Of a stretch of DNA of 64,000 nucleotides, positions 1-8,223 are shown piece after piece. A model generated the notes under the pieces. That model was not told the origin of the DNA. It worked only from the letters and a program-made list of their open reading frames with translations, and searched no databases. Position 1 is the stretch's first letter. Every line of letters starts with the position of its first letter. The DNA comes from Streptomyces sp. ISL-43 (GTDB lineage: Bacteria > Actinomycetota > Actinomycetes > Streptomycetales > Streptomycetaceae): the NCBI RefSeq assembly GCF_018614195.1, contig NZ_JAGGOT010000035.1:62001-126000 (forward strand), given 5' to 3'. The position numbers and the translations under genes were made by a program.

Positions 1-2
1 TG

Positions 3-581
3 ATGGCCAAGGACAAGATCATCGCGCCGGGCAACGCGGAGTACGACAAGAACCAGTCCCTCCAGGACTTCGCCAACGGCAAGACCGCCATGGTCCTTTG
101 GCAGAGCGCGGCCAGCAGCTTCAAGACCCAGGGGATGAAGGAGGGCGACTGGGGCGTCGCCCCCGTCCCGGTGCCGGCCGGAGGCACCCCCGGCACCGGC
201 AAGAACGTCAACTCCATGGTCGCCGGCATCAACCTGGCCGTCTTCGAGAACACCGACAACATCGACGGCGCCCTGAAGTTCGTGAAGTTCATGACCAGCG
301 ACGACGAGCAGAAGCTGCTCAACAAGACCTACGGGTCCATCCCGCCGGTCAAGGCCGCCCAGGGCGACCCCGCCTTCGCCGACGCCGACCTCACCGTGCT
401 GCGCAACACCCTCTCGACCAGCGCCGCCCCGCTCCCGCAGGTCCCCGAGGAGTCGCAGTTCGAGACAGCCGTCGGCACCGCCGTCAAGGAGCTCTTCGCC
501 GAAGCCGCGGCCGGCCGCCCGGTGACCGCCGAGTCGGTCAAGGCGCGGCTCACCAAGGCCCAGCAGCAGATGCAGAAGTGA
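3..581 (+). CDS. Sugar ABC transporter substrate-binding protein (C-terminal part)
   Basis: The gene is cut by the window edge: the reading frame is open to the first base, so the ATG at 3 is probably internal. The visible 192 residues are the C-terminal lobe of a cluster-B extracellular sugar-binding protein. The stretch NGKTAMVLWQSAAS, the block around GINLAVFENTDN and the segment FVKFMTSDDEQ are typical of that fold. The protein would be a lipoprotein that hands sugar to the permeases. It ends ten bases before the first permease gene, so the order binding protein, permease, permease, GH1 is an operon of the CebEFG-BglC or MalEFG kind. Substrate is inferred only: the neighbours suggest short beta-glucosides. 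Confidence 0.9.
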   Translation: MAKDKIIAPGNAEYDKNQSLQDFANGKTAMVLWQSAASSFKTQGMKEGDWGVAPVPVPAGGTPGTGKNVNSMVAGINLAVFENTDNIDGALKFVKFMTSDDEQKLLNKTYGSIPPVKAAQGDPAFADADLTVLRNTLSTSAAPLPQVPEESQFETAVGTAVKELFAEAAAGRPVTAESVKARLTKAQQQMQK

Positions 582-591
582 GCACCGGTTC

Positions 592-1596
592 ATGCCCGTA
601 GCACCCGTAGCACCCGTAGCGGAACGACCGGCCGCCACGGCGGGGAAGGTCCGGCGCACGCCCGCACGCGTGCGCCGCCCCGGCCGCGCGCGCCGCACCG
701 CCCTTCCGTACCTCCTGCTCCTGCCCGCCCTGCTCCTCGAACTGCTCATCCACCTGATCCCGATGGTCATGGGCATCACGATGAGCTTCCGGCAGCTGAC
801 CCAGTTCTTCATCCGGAACTGGTCCAGCGCCCCCTGGTCGGGCTTCGACAACTACGAACTCGCCGTCGACATCGACAAGCCCGTCGGCGAGGCTCTCCTC
901 AACTCCTTCTTCACGACGGTCCTGTTCACCCTCCTCTCGGTCGGATTGTGCTGGTTCCTCGGCACCGCCGCCGCCGTCTTCATGCAGGAGACCTTCCGGG
1001 GCCGCGGCATCCTGCGGGCGCTGTTCCTGATCCCCTACGCGCTCCCGGTCTACGCGGCCGTCATCACCTGGGCGTTCATGTTCCAGCGGGACAACGGCCT
1101 GGTGAACCACGTCATCCACGAACAGTTGGGCATCGGCGGCGCCGAGCACACCTTCTGGCTCCTGGGCGACAACAGTTTCTGGGCGCTGCTCGTCATCTCC
1201 GTATGGAAGGGCTGGCCGTTCGCGTTCCTCATCGTGATGGCCGCCCTCCAGAACATCCCGAAGGACCTCTACGAGGCGGCCGCGCTGGACGGGGCCGGGG
1301 TCTGGCAGCAGATCCGCCGGATCACCCTGCCCTCGGTCGGCGCCGTCAACCAAGTGCTGGTCCTGGTGCTGTTCCTGTGGACATTCAACGACTTCGGCAC
1401 GCCCTTCGTGCTGTTCGGCAAGGCCGCACCCGAGGCGGCCGACCTCGTCTCCATCCACATCTACCAATCCAGTTTCGTGACATGGAACTTCGGCACCGGC
1501 TCGGCCATGTCCGTCCTCCTGCTGCTGTTCCTGCTGCTGGTCACCGCCGTCTACCTGTTCCTCACGACGCGGGGACGGAGGGAATCCGATGCCTGA
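592..1596 (+). CDS. Sugar ABC transporter permease (MalF/CebF-like)
   Basis: This 334-residue integral membrane protein has about six hydrophobic segments, the first near residues 38-63. It carries the cytoplasmic EAA loop (EAAALDGAG, about residue 227) that docks on the shared ATPase, usually MsiK in Streptomyces, which is not in this window. It pairs with the next permease to import oligosaccharides delivered by the upstream binding protein. The first residues, MPVAPVAPVAER, come from three copies of a 9-base unit at 595-621, an unusual repetitive N-terminus for this family. The end overlaps the next gene by 8 bases. Family assignment is firm; the substrate is not proven. Confidence 0.93.
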   Translation: MPVAPVAPVAERPAATAGKVRRTPARVRRPGRARRTALPYLLLLPALLLELLIHLIPMVMGITMSFRQLTQFFIRNWSSAPWSGFDNYELAVDIDKPVGEALLNSFFTTVLFTLLSVGLCWFLGTAAAVFMQETFRGRGILRALFLIPYALPVYAAVITWAFMFQRDNGLVNHVIHEQLGIGGAEHTFWLLGDNSFWALLVISVWKGWPFAFLIVMAALQNIPKDLYEAAALDGAGVWQQIRRITLPSVGAVNQVLVLVLFLWTFNDFGTPFVLFGKAAPEAADLVSIHIYQSSFVTWNFGTGSAMSVLLLLFLLLVTAVYLFLTTRGRRESDA

Positions 1597-2542
1597 CCAC
1601 GGCCGCCGCGCGCAGACCGGTGGTACGCAGACCCGTACGCGTACGCAGTCCCGTACGCAGTCCCGTACGCGGACCCGTACGGGGGCCCGTACGAGATCGC
1701 CCCTGGATCCGCCGGTGTCCTTCAAGGTGATCCGGGCGCTCTTCCTCATCGTCCTCGCCGTCTTCGTCCTCGTGCCCGTCTACGTGATGGTCACCAGCTC
1801 GCTCAAACCCCTCAAGGACGTGGCCGGCCAGTTCCGCTGGATCCCCAGCGGGCTCACCATCCGCCCCTACATCGACATCTGGCACACCATCCCGCTCGCC
1901 AAGTACTTCGTGAACTCGCTCATCGTGGCGGGCGCGGCCACCGCCTGCTCGGTCGTGATCGCCGTCTTCGCGGCGTACGCGGTCAGCCGCTACCGCTTCC
2001 GCGGCAAGCGCCTGTTCACCGTCACGGTGCTCTCCACACAGATGTTCCCCGGGATCCTCTTCCTCCTCCCGCTGTTCCTGATCTTCGTGAACATCGGGAA
2101 CACCACCGGGATCGCCCTGTACGGATCCCGGGGCGGACTGATCCTCACCTATCTCACCTTCTCCCTCCCCTTCTCCATCTGGATGCTCATCGGGTACTTC
2201 GACTCGGTACCCCGCGACCTCGACGAGGCCGCCACCGTGGACGGCTGCGGCCCGCTCGGCGCGCTCTTCCGCGTCGTGATCCCGGCCGCCGTGCCGGGCA
2301 TCGTCGCCGTCGCCGTCTACGCCTTCATGACCGCCTGGGGCGAGGTCCTCTTCGCCTCCGTCATGACGAACGACGCCACCCGCACCCTGGCCATCGGACT
2401 GCAGGGCTACTCCACGCAGAACGACGTCTACTGGAACCAGATCATGGCCGCCTCGCTCGTCGTCAGCATCCCCGTCGTCGCCGGATTCCTGCTGCTCCAG
2501 CGGTACTTGGTGGCCGGACTCACGGCAGGAGCCGTCAAATGA
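1589..2542 (+). CDS. Sugar ABC transporter permease (MalG/CebG-like)
   Basis: This is the second permease subunit, 317 residues as called. It has six predicted membrane segments and the EAA loop DEAATVDGCG near residue 212. The first 42 residues are a strange Arg-Thr repeat (RTRTRTQSRTQSRTRTRTG) encoded by tandem cgtacg-rich units at about 1628-1696. The usual MalG N-terminus begins at VSFKVIRALFL, where a GTG at 1715 offers an alternative start that would leave the repeat untranslated. The gene overlaps the upstream permease by 8 bases and the GH1 gene by 4 (ATGA), so translation is coupled. Role: sugar import with the gene at 592. Confidence 0.92.
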   Translation: MPDHGRRAQTGGTQTRTRTQSRTQSRTRTRTGARTRSPLDPPVSFKVIRALFLIVLAVFVLVPVYVMVTSSLKPLKDVAGQFRWIPSGLTIRPYIDIWHTIPLAKYFVNSLIVAGAATACSVVIAVFAAYAVSRYRFRGKRLFTVTVLSTQMFPGILFLLPLFLIFVNIGNTTGIALYGSRGGLILTYLTFSLPFSIWMLIGYFDSVPRDLDEAATVDGCGPLGALFRVVIPAAVPGIVAVAVYAFMTAWGEVLFASVMTNDATRTLAIGLQGYSTQNDVYWNQIMAASLVVSIPVVAGFLLLQRYLVAGLTAGAVK

Positions 2543-3957
2543 CCCTTTCGGAAACCCGTTTCGACGCGGGCCGCCTCGACACCGCCCGCACCACCCACGC
2601 CGCCTTCGACCCCGCCGCCATCGATCTCGCCGCCCTCCCGCGCGACTTCGTCTGGGGCACCGCCACCTCCGCCTACCAGATCGAGGGCGCGGTCGCCGAG
2701 GACGGCCGTGCCCCCTCCATCTGGGACACCTTCACCCGTACCCCCGGCGCCATCGCCGGCGGCCACAACGGCGACACCGCCTGCGACCACTACCACCGGT
2801 GGCAGGGCGACATCGACCTGATGCGCCGGCTCGGCACCAACGCCTACCGGCTCTCCGTGGCCTGGCCGCGCGTGCTGCCCGGCGGCGACGGCCCCGCCAA
2901 CGACAAGGGCCTCGACTTCTACGACCGGCTGATCGACGGACTCCTCGCCGCCGGCATCGAGCCCTCCGTCACCCTCTACCACTGGGACCTGCCCCAGGCG
3001 CTCCAGGACCGGGGCGGGTGGCCCGAGCGGGCCACCGCCGAGCACTTCGCCTCGTACGCCGGCCTCGTCGCCGGGCGCCTCGGCGACCGCGTCACCCAGT
3101 GGGCCACGCTCAACGAACCGCTGTGCTCCGCCTGGATCGGCCACCTCGAAGGCAAGATGGCCCCCGGTGTCAGCGATCTCACGGCCGCCGTCCGCGCCTC
3201 CTACCACCTGCTGCTGGGGCACGGACTCGCGACCCAGGCCATCCGCGCCGCAGCACCCGGCGCGCAGATCGGCATCGTCAACAACCTCTCCACCGTCGCG
3301 CCCGCCGGTGACGGCGACGCCGACCACGCCGCCGCCCGGCGGATGGACGGCCACGTCAACCGCTGGTGGCTCGACCCCGTCCACGGCCGCGGCTTCCCCG
3401 CCGACATGCGCGAGGTCTACGGCGTGGACCTGCCCGAACGCCCCGGCGACCTCGACACCATCGCCGCCCCGCTCGACTGGATCGGCCTCAACTACTACTT
3501 CCCGCAGATCGTCACCGCCGACCCGCACGGTCCCGCCCCCTACGCCCGGATGATCGACCTGCCCGGAGTCCCGCGCACCGGAATGGACTGGGAGGTCGAC
3601 GCCGACGGCCTGGAAACCCTGATCATGCGCCTCACCGAGGAGTACGGGGCCCGGCGCATCCTCATCACCGAGAACGGCTCCTCGTACCCCGACACCGTGG
3701 CCCCCGACGGCAGCGTCCACGACCCCGAGCGCACCGCGTACCTCACGGCCCACCTGGCCGCCTGCGCCCGCGCGGCCCGCCGCGGCGCCCCGCTGGCCGG
3801 CTACTACGCCTGGTCCCTGCTGGACAACTTCGAATGGGCCTACGGCTACGACAAGCGCTTCGGCCTGGTCCACGTGGACTACGACACGCAGCGCCGCACG
3901 GTCAAGACCAGCGGCCGGCACTACGCGGACGTGATCGCCGCCCACCGGGCCCTGTAA
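2539..3957 (+). CDS. GH1 beta-glucosidase (BglC-like)
   Basis: This 472-residue cytoplasmic glycoside hydrolase family 1 enzyme has the N-terminal signature VWGTATSAYQIEG (residues 38-50). The acid/base glutamate lies in TLNEP (E193) and the nucleophile in ITENG (E378). There is no signal peptide, so it should split disaccharides after uptake by the transporter encoded just upstream, with which it overlaps by four bases. In the Ceb system BglC cleaves cellobiose. Here the facing GH55 and clan-A glycosidase genes make laminaribiose or related beta-1,3-glucosides an equally good guess. A strong hairpin follows the gene. Confidence 0.95.
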   Translation: MTLSETRFDAGRLDTARTTHAAFDPAAIDLAALPRDFVWGTATSAYQIEGAVAEDGRAPSIWDTFTRTPGAIAGGHNGDTACDHYHRWQGDIDLMRRLGTNAYRLSVAWPRVLPGGDGPANDKGLDFYDRLIDGLLAAGIEPSVTLYHWDLPQALQDRGGWPERATAEHFASYAGLVAGRLGDRVTQWATLNEPLCSAWIGHLEGKMAPGVSDLTAAVRASYHLLLGHGLATQAIRAAAPGAQIGIVNNLSTVAPAGDGDADHAAARRMDGHVNRWWLDPVHGRGFPADMREVYGVDLPERPGDLDTIAAPLDWIGLNYYFPQIVTADPHGPAPYARMIDLPGVPRTGMDWEVDADGLETLIMRLTEEYGARRILITENGSSYPDTVAPDGSVHDPERTAYLTAHLAACARAARRGAPLAGYYAWSLLDNFEWAYGYDKRFGLVHVDYDTQRRTVKTSGRHYADVIAAHRAL

Positions 3958-4033
3958 CGGGGCAGGGAGGCCGCCACCCGCTTCCTGGAGCCGGTTCCAC
4001 CGGTCCCCTTTCCCACCCGAACCGTTCCGCCGC

Positions 4034-4068
4034 GCCGCGCCCGCCCTTCCTCCCCGGGCGGGCGCGGC
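4034..4068 (+). terminator. Strong hairpin terminator after the sugar operon
   Basis: There is a perfect 13-bp stem (4034-4046 with 4056-4068) around a 9-base loop, 77 bases after the GH1 stop codon. It has no long T-run, as is common in Streptomyces. It separates the sugar operon from the oxidoreductase gene. Confidence 0.7.
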
Positions 4069-4125
4069 TCTTCGTGGTGGGATGGGCAAGGGGACATCTG
4101 ACCGGCTCACGGAGAGGCGAGGCGT

Positions 4126-5067
4126 ATGTCCGAGGACCAAGAGGGCACCATGCGGGCGATGATCTACGAGACCTACGGCGGAGTGGAGGTGCTCTCCGAG
4201 ACCCGGCTCCCCGTCCCCAAGGTCGGACCCGGCGAGGTCCTCGTGCGGGTGCGGTGCGCCTCCGTCAACCCCGTCGACTGGAAGATCATGGCGGGCGGAC
4301 TCGACGCGCTCATGCACGTCGTGTACCCCGTCGTGCCCGGCTGGGACGTGGCTGGGACCGTGGAGTACGCCGGCATCGACGCCCCCGAGTTCACGGCGGG
4401 AGACGACGTCGTCGCCTACGCCCGCAAGGACTACGTGCACGGCGGCACCTTCGCCGAGTTCGTGACCGTGCCCGTACGGGCCCTCGCGGCCAAGCCCGCC
4501 TCCCTGAGCTGGCAGCAGGCCGCGGGACTGCCGCTGGCCGGCCTGACCGCGTACCAGGTGCTCACCCGCCTGGCCACCGGCAAGGACGACACCGTCCTCG
4601 TACACGGCGCCGCGGGCGGCGTCGGCACCCTGGGCGTACAGATCGCCCGCGCGCTCGGCGCCCGGGTCATCGGAACCGCCTCCGCGCGCAACCACGACCG
4701 GCTGCGCGAGCTCGGCTGCGAACCCGTCGAGTACGGGGACGGGCTCGCCGGCAGGGTCCGGGAGCTGGCGCCCGACGGGGTCACCGTCGTCGCCGACTTC
4801 GTCGGCGACGTCCTCGACACCACCCTCGCGGTACTGGCCGAAGGCGGCCGGCACGCCTCCATCGCCGACCACACCGTCCTCGGCGCCGGCGGCCAGTGGA
4901 TGTGGGTGCGGCCCATCGGCGCTGACCTGGCCGAGCTGGGCCGGCTCGCCGACGCCGGGGCGCTCACCGTCACCGTCGCCGAGACCTTCCCGCTCGCCGA
5001 ACTGGCGGCCGCCTTCGAGCTCAGCCGCGCCGGACACACCGCCGGGAAGATCGTCCTGGAGGTCTGA
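4126..5067 (+). CDS. NADP-dependent quinone-oxidoreductase-type dehydrogenase
   Basis: This 313-residue medium-chain dehydrogenase/reductase is of the zinc-free quinone oxidoreductase type. It has the N-terminal GroES-like half with VRCASVNPVDWKI and the Rossmann nucleotide-binding motif HGAAGGVGTLGVQIAR. The zinc-binding cysteines and histidines of true alcohol dehydrogenases are missing. It probably reduces enones or quinones with NADPH. The ATG at 4126 follows a purine-rich ggagaggcgagg; a second in-frame ATG at 4150 matches the usual family start. It stands alone between two terminators, and its link to the sugar genes is unclear. Confidence 0.88.
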   Translation: MSEDQEGTMRAMIYETYGGVEVLSETRLPVPKVGPGEVLVRVRCASVNPVDWKIMAGGLDALMHVVYPVVPGWDVAGTVEYAGIDAPEFTAGDDVVAYARKDYVHGGTFAEFVTVPVRALAAKPASLSWQQAAGLPLAGLTAYQVLTRLATGKDDTVLVHGAAGGVGTLGVQIARALGARVIGTASARNHDRLRELGCEPVEYGDGLAGRVRELAPDGVTVVADFVGDVLDTTLAVLAEGGRHASIADHTVLGAGGQWMWVRPIGADLAELGRLADAGALTVTVAETFPLAELAAAFELSRAGHTAGKIVLEV

Positions 5068-5097
5068 GCGCGCCGGGCTGCCCTGGCCCGAGAGAGC

Positions 5098-5130
5098 GCG
5101 CGCCAGGGCATGCTGCGCGCCAGGGCATGC
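5098..5130 (+). repeat. Two copies of a 16-bp direct repeat
   Basis: The unit gcgcgccagggcatgc occurs at 5098-5113 and again at 5115-5130, just before the convergent terminator. No function is evident. Confidence 0.6.
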
Positions 5131-5134
5131 GAAA

Positions 5135-5171
5135 CCGCGCGCCGCCCGGGTCAGGTTCGGGCGGCGCGCGG
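5135..5171. terminator. Bidirectional hairpin terminator
   Basis: A perfect 14-bp stem (5135-5148 with 5158-5171) and a 9-base loop lie between the convergent ends of the oxidoreductase gene (ends 5067) and the secreted glycosidase gene (ends 5199). It can serve both strands. Confidence 0.75.
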
Positions 5172-5198
5172 GGTGTGCGGGGACGTCGGGACCGGGGA

Positions 5199-6932
5199 TC
5201 AGGCGTAGACGCCGAAGTGGAACAGGGAGTAGCCGTAACCGGTGCCCCGCTGGGTCATGTCGAGGCGTACGTACCGGCCCGACGCGGAGACGTCGAAGTC
5301 GTCGATGCCGCCGTCACCGGACGAAGTGTCGTACGCCGTCCGCCAGTTCCGGCCGTCGTCCGACACCTGGATCGTGTAGGCCTTCCCGTACGCGCTCTCC
5401 CACACCAGCTGCGCGTGCTTCAGCTGCCTCACCGACCCCAGATCCACCTGGAGCCACTGCGGATCGGCCCATGTGCTCGCCCAGCGCGTGCTGTTGCTGC
5501 CGTCCGTGGCCAGCTGCGGGGTGCACGGGCAGCCGCCCCAGCCGTCGTTCTGGAACGTCGAGGCGGTGGTCGGCCGGTTCAGCGCCACGTTCGTACCCGA
5601 GACGGGCGGCGGGACCACCTTCACCGAGCGCTGCTCGACGCCCACGTTGCCCCGGCCGTCCTTCACCTTGACGTAGAGCTTCCACGCCCCGGTCTTGGCC
5701 GGAGCAGTGGCCTTGAGCGTGCCGTTGCCCAGGTGCGTGGAGGGTACGGAGACCAGCCCTCCGCCACCGTCCACGTACTTGCTGCCCCAGAGCACCTCGT
5801 ACGAGAGCTGGTCGCCCTCGGGGTCGGTAGCCGGAGCTTGGATGGTGATCTCCTTGCCGGCCGGGACGGCGCCCGGGTCGGGGACGGAGGGCACGGCGAC
5901 GGTCGGCGGGAGGTTGTCGCCGGCCGTGTTGCCGCCGTAGGCGCGCTTGACCGCGTAGTACATCTTGCGGCGCTCTCCGGCCGGGGTCAGGTTGAACCAG
6001 TGCCCGCCGAAGTCGTACTCGGTGCCGTAGTGGAAGACCGTCGCGCCCAGCGCCACCCCGCGGTGGCCGGTGACGCAGTTCCACGCGTTGGTGTAACCAT
6101 CCGCCTTCGCCTGGTCGCCGGGCTCCAGCGGAACCCCGTTCGCGTCGTTCGGGACCTCCCACTCGCCCGCCGGACCGGTCTCCGTGATGATGTAGGGCTT
6201 GGTGTAACCACCTTGCTCCCATGCCTGCTTGACCCCGCACACCTCCTTGTAGGAGTTGACCGCGTAGAGGTCCAGATCGGGGGAGTTGCGCTTGTAGTAC
6301 GTCCAGGCACCCACCCACGCGTCGGTGGACGTGACCGGGTGGTTGGCGTCGATGCGGTGCACGGCCTTCGCCACGTCGTTCACGAAAGTCGTGTACGCGT
6401 TGCGCTGGTTCTCCAACTCCGTTCCGCTGTAGCAGTTCTGCAGGCCGAGCACCGACTCGTTGCCGACGTTCCACATCAGCACCGCCGGGTGGTCGCGGTA
6501 GGCCTCCACCCATGTGGTGAACTCGGTCAGCACGTTGTTCTTGTACGTCGTGTCCGTGACGTAGTTCGTGCAGCCGCCGCTGCCCGGACCGCCGCCGGGC
6601 TGCAGCCAGAATCCGGCGACCACCTTGATGCCGTTCGCGGAGGCGGCGTCGAACAGCCGGCGGCTGCTCCCGTCGGTGCCCCACGTGCGGATGGTGTTGG
6701 CGCCCAGCGACTTCACGTCGGGGAGCAGGCGCGCGGCGTCGGCGGGGGAGGGTCCCCAGGTGACGCCCTTGACGAGGTACGGGGAACCGTCCACGGTCAG
6801 CTGCCAGTTGCCCTGGACACCGGTCACCTTGACCACGCTGCCGGCGGCTTGCGCCGGGCCCGCGGGGACGATGGTGACGACGCCCGCGAGCAGGGCGGCC
6901 GCGGTGAGGGTGCTGCGCATGCGGGAGAGCAT
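5199..6932 (-). CDS. Secreted clan-A glycoside hydrolase (GH2-type TIM barrel) with C-terminal discoidin domain
   Basis: The ATG at 6932 is chosen because aaggagg sits 7 bases upstream. The 577-residue product has a signal peptide (about residues 1-30, ending in GPAQAAG). A TIM barrel follows, with WNVGNES (E159, likely acid/base) and ITETGPAGEWE (E251, likely nucleophile). Then come an Ig/PKD-like segment and a C-terminal F5/8-type (CBM32) module ending near GTGYGYSLFHFGVYA. The barrel start SPYLVKGVTWGPSP resembles GH2/GH5/GH72-like enzymes, so the exact family is open. It lies downstream of the DUF1996 and GH55 genes on the same strand. Role: extracellular polysaccharide breakdown, probably beta-glucan. 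Confidence 0.85.
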   Translation of the reverse strand: MLSRMRSTLTAAALLAGVVTIVPAGPAQAAGSVVKVTGVQGNWQLTVDGSPYLVKGVTWGPSPADAARLLPDVKSLGANTIRTWGTDGSSRRLFDAASANGIKVVAGFWLQPGGGPGSGGCTNYVTDTTYKNNVLTEFTTWVEAYRDHPAVLMWNVGNESVLGLQNCYSGTELENQRNAYTTFVNDVAKAVHRIDANHPVTSTDAWVGAWTYYKRNSPDLDLYAVNSYKEVCGVKQAWEQGGYTKPYIITETGPAGEWEVPNDANGVPLEPGDQAKADGYTNAWNCVTGHRGVALGATVFHYGTEYDFGGHWFNLTPAGERRKMYYAVKRAYGGNTAGDNLPPTVAVPSVPDPGAVPAGKEITIQAPATDPEGDQLSYEVLWGSKYVDGGGGLVSVPSTHLGNGTLKATAPAKTGAWKLYVKVKDGRGNVGVEQRSVKVVPPPVSGTNVALNRPTTASTFQNDGWGGCPCTPQLATDGSNSTRWASTWADPQWLQVDLGSVRQLKHAQLVWESAYGKAYTIQVSDDGRNWRTAYDTSSGDGGIDDFDVSASGRYVRLDMTQRGTGYGYSLFHFGVYA

Positions 6933-7012
6933 GCAGGAACCTCCTTGGGAGGGTGTGGGGGTGCGTACGCGGGTGTCCGTACGCGGGTGTGGGGATGCGG
7001 TGTGGGGATCCG

Positions 7013-8086
7013 CTACGGGAGGCGGTAGTCGGGGCCGAGAACGGCGCCCGCGCCGGGGTGGGACTCGTCGTAGCCGCGGGCGTTGCACTGGAGCCCGCCC
7101 TTGATGCAGTGCTCGACCATGGCGTTCAGGGTCCGGTCGTCCCACGCGTTGAAGAAGTCGTAGTGGAAGGAGTGGCCGGACCCGCTCGACAGCCTGACCT
7201 GCGACATGTCGCCGCTGACCGGGAAGGCCATCTTGAACTCGACCATCGGCACCGCGACCGGGTGGCCGGCGGGACAGACGTTGTCGTTGTTGCCGGGCTT
7301 CACCACCGGATAGGCCATGTGCGCCTTGTGGTCCGGGGTGTCCAGGCTCTTTCCGTCCCAGCAACTGGGCGACTGCATACGGATGTTGAGCTGGGTGCCC
7401 GCCGGGCAGTCGGTCGGGAACTCCGTGTTCTTGAAGCTGTCACCGCACTCCCAGCCCTCGACCCAGCCCCGGTGGCCGCGGAACTCGGCCGCGGTCTGGG
7501 TCGGGCTGCCGACGACGAAGCGCAGCCCCTTGGGGAAGGGGCGCACGCTCGTGTAGTCGGTGACGCCCGTCTTGTAGTAAATGACCTGCGGCCCGGTGGG
7601 CAGGACCTTCTGGCTGCCGTTGTAGAGCGTCGGCATCCAGTAGCCGGACAGGTCGCCGACCGCGTTGCAGGCGGTACCACCGCCGCTCAGCGAGGCGGTG
7701 GTGCTGAAGGCGTTCGTGGTGGTGTTGCCCATGAAGGTGTGGTCGTGCGAGGCACCCGGCCGGCCCGCGTACACGATCGGGTCGTCGGGGGCGGTCCTGC
7801 TGACCGCGCAGTTGGCCTGGAACTCGTGGAAGTAGCGGTCCGGCGGGTTGTTCCAGGACGGGGTCACGCCGGTGACCTGCGGTACCGCCGGGATGTAGCC
7901 GTCACCGTCGGGGTCGTCGCCCGAGGCGAGCGCGGCCACGGCGGAGTGGTCCATGCCCAGGTGGACGGCGCCGGAGTCGGGGGTGGCCTGCGCGGTGAGC
8001 GCGGTGGCGCCGAGACCGGCGGCCGCGATCACGGCGACGGCCGCCGAAACGAGTAGCGCGGACAGGGCCCGCGGTCGGAGTTTCAT
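7013..8086 (-). CDS. Secreted DUF1996 protein
   Basis: The start at 8086 has an aaaggag about 11 bases upstream and gives a signal peptide (MKLRPRALSALLVSAAVAV, cleavage near TAQATP). The 357-residue protein matches the DUF1996 pattern in order: a His/Asp-rich block GRPGASHDHTFMGNT, VGDLSGYWMPTLYNG, WECGDSF, CPAGTQLNIRMQSPSCW, and a terminal HSFHYDFFNAWD. DUF1996 proteins are common in fungi and Streptomyces as secreted proteins, often beside carbohydrate-binding domains. Their biochemical activity is not known to me. The position between two secreted glucanase-type genes supports a role in glucan breakdown. Confidence 0.85.
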   Translation of the reverse strand: MKLRPRALSALLVSAAVAVIAAAGLGATALTAQATPDSGAVHLGMDHSAVAALASGDDPDGDGYIPAVPQVTGVTPSWNNPPDRYFHEFQANCAVSRTAPDDPIVYAGRPGASHDHTFMGNTTTNAFSTTASLSGGGTACNAVGDLSGYWMPTLYNGSQKVLPTGPQVIYYKTGVTDYTSVRPFPKGLRFVVGSPTQTAAEFRGHRGWVEGWECGDSFKNTEFPTDCPAGTQLNIRMQSPSCWDGKSLDTPDHKAHMAYPVVKPGNNDNVCPAGHPVAVPMVEFKMAFPVSGDMSQVRLSSGSGHSFHYDFFNAWDDRTLNAMVEHCIKGGLQCNARGYDESHPGAGAVLGPDYRLP

Positions 8087-8148
8087 GATGCTGCGGCTCC
8101 TTTGGTGTGGGTGGCACTCGAGGAGGCCCGAGAGGGCCGGGAGGATGG

Positions 8149-8160
8149 GAGAGCGCTCTC
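8149..8160. promoter_or_regulatory. LacI-type palindromic operator candidate
   Basis: A perfect 12-bp palindrome, gagagcgctctc, lies 63 bases upstream of the DUF1996 start, in the gap after the GH55 gene. It has the central GCGC of LacI-family sites such as the CebR box TGGGAGCGCTCCCA. It suggests sugar-responsive repression of DUF1996 and the downstream glycosidase gene. Confidence 0.5.
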
Positions 8161-8223
8161 TCGGATGTCCCGGAAAACGCGGGGCAGCCGGCGGCCGCCC
8201 CGCGATCCGGGGGTCAGGGGAGA

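Noticed and set aside
2428..5037. An 869-codon minus-strand frame opposite the GH1 and oxidoreductase genes
   Set aside because: It is the antisense shadow of two well-supported genes and has a Gly/Val/Asp/Glu-rich shadow composition.
5127..8056. Large plus-strand frames over the secreted enzyme genes
   Set aside because: They are shadows of the minus-strand genes, which have signal peptides, ribosome sites and recognised domains.
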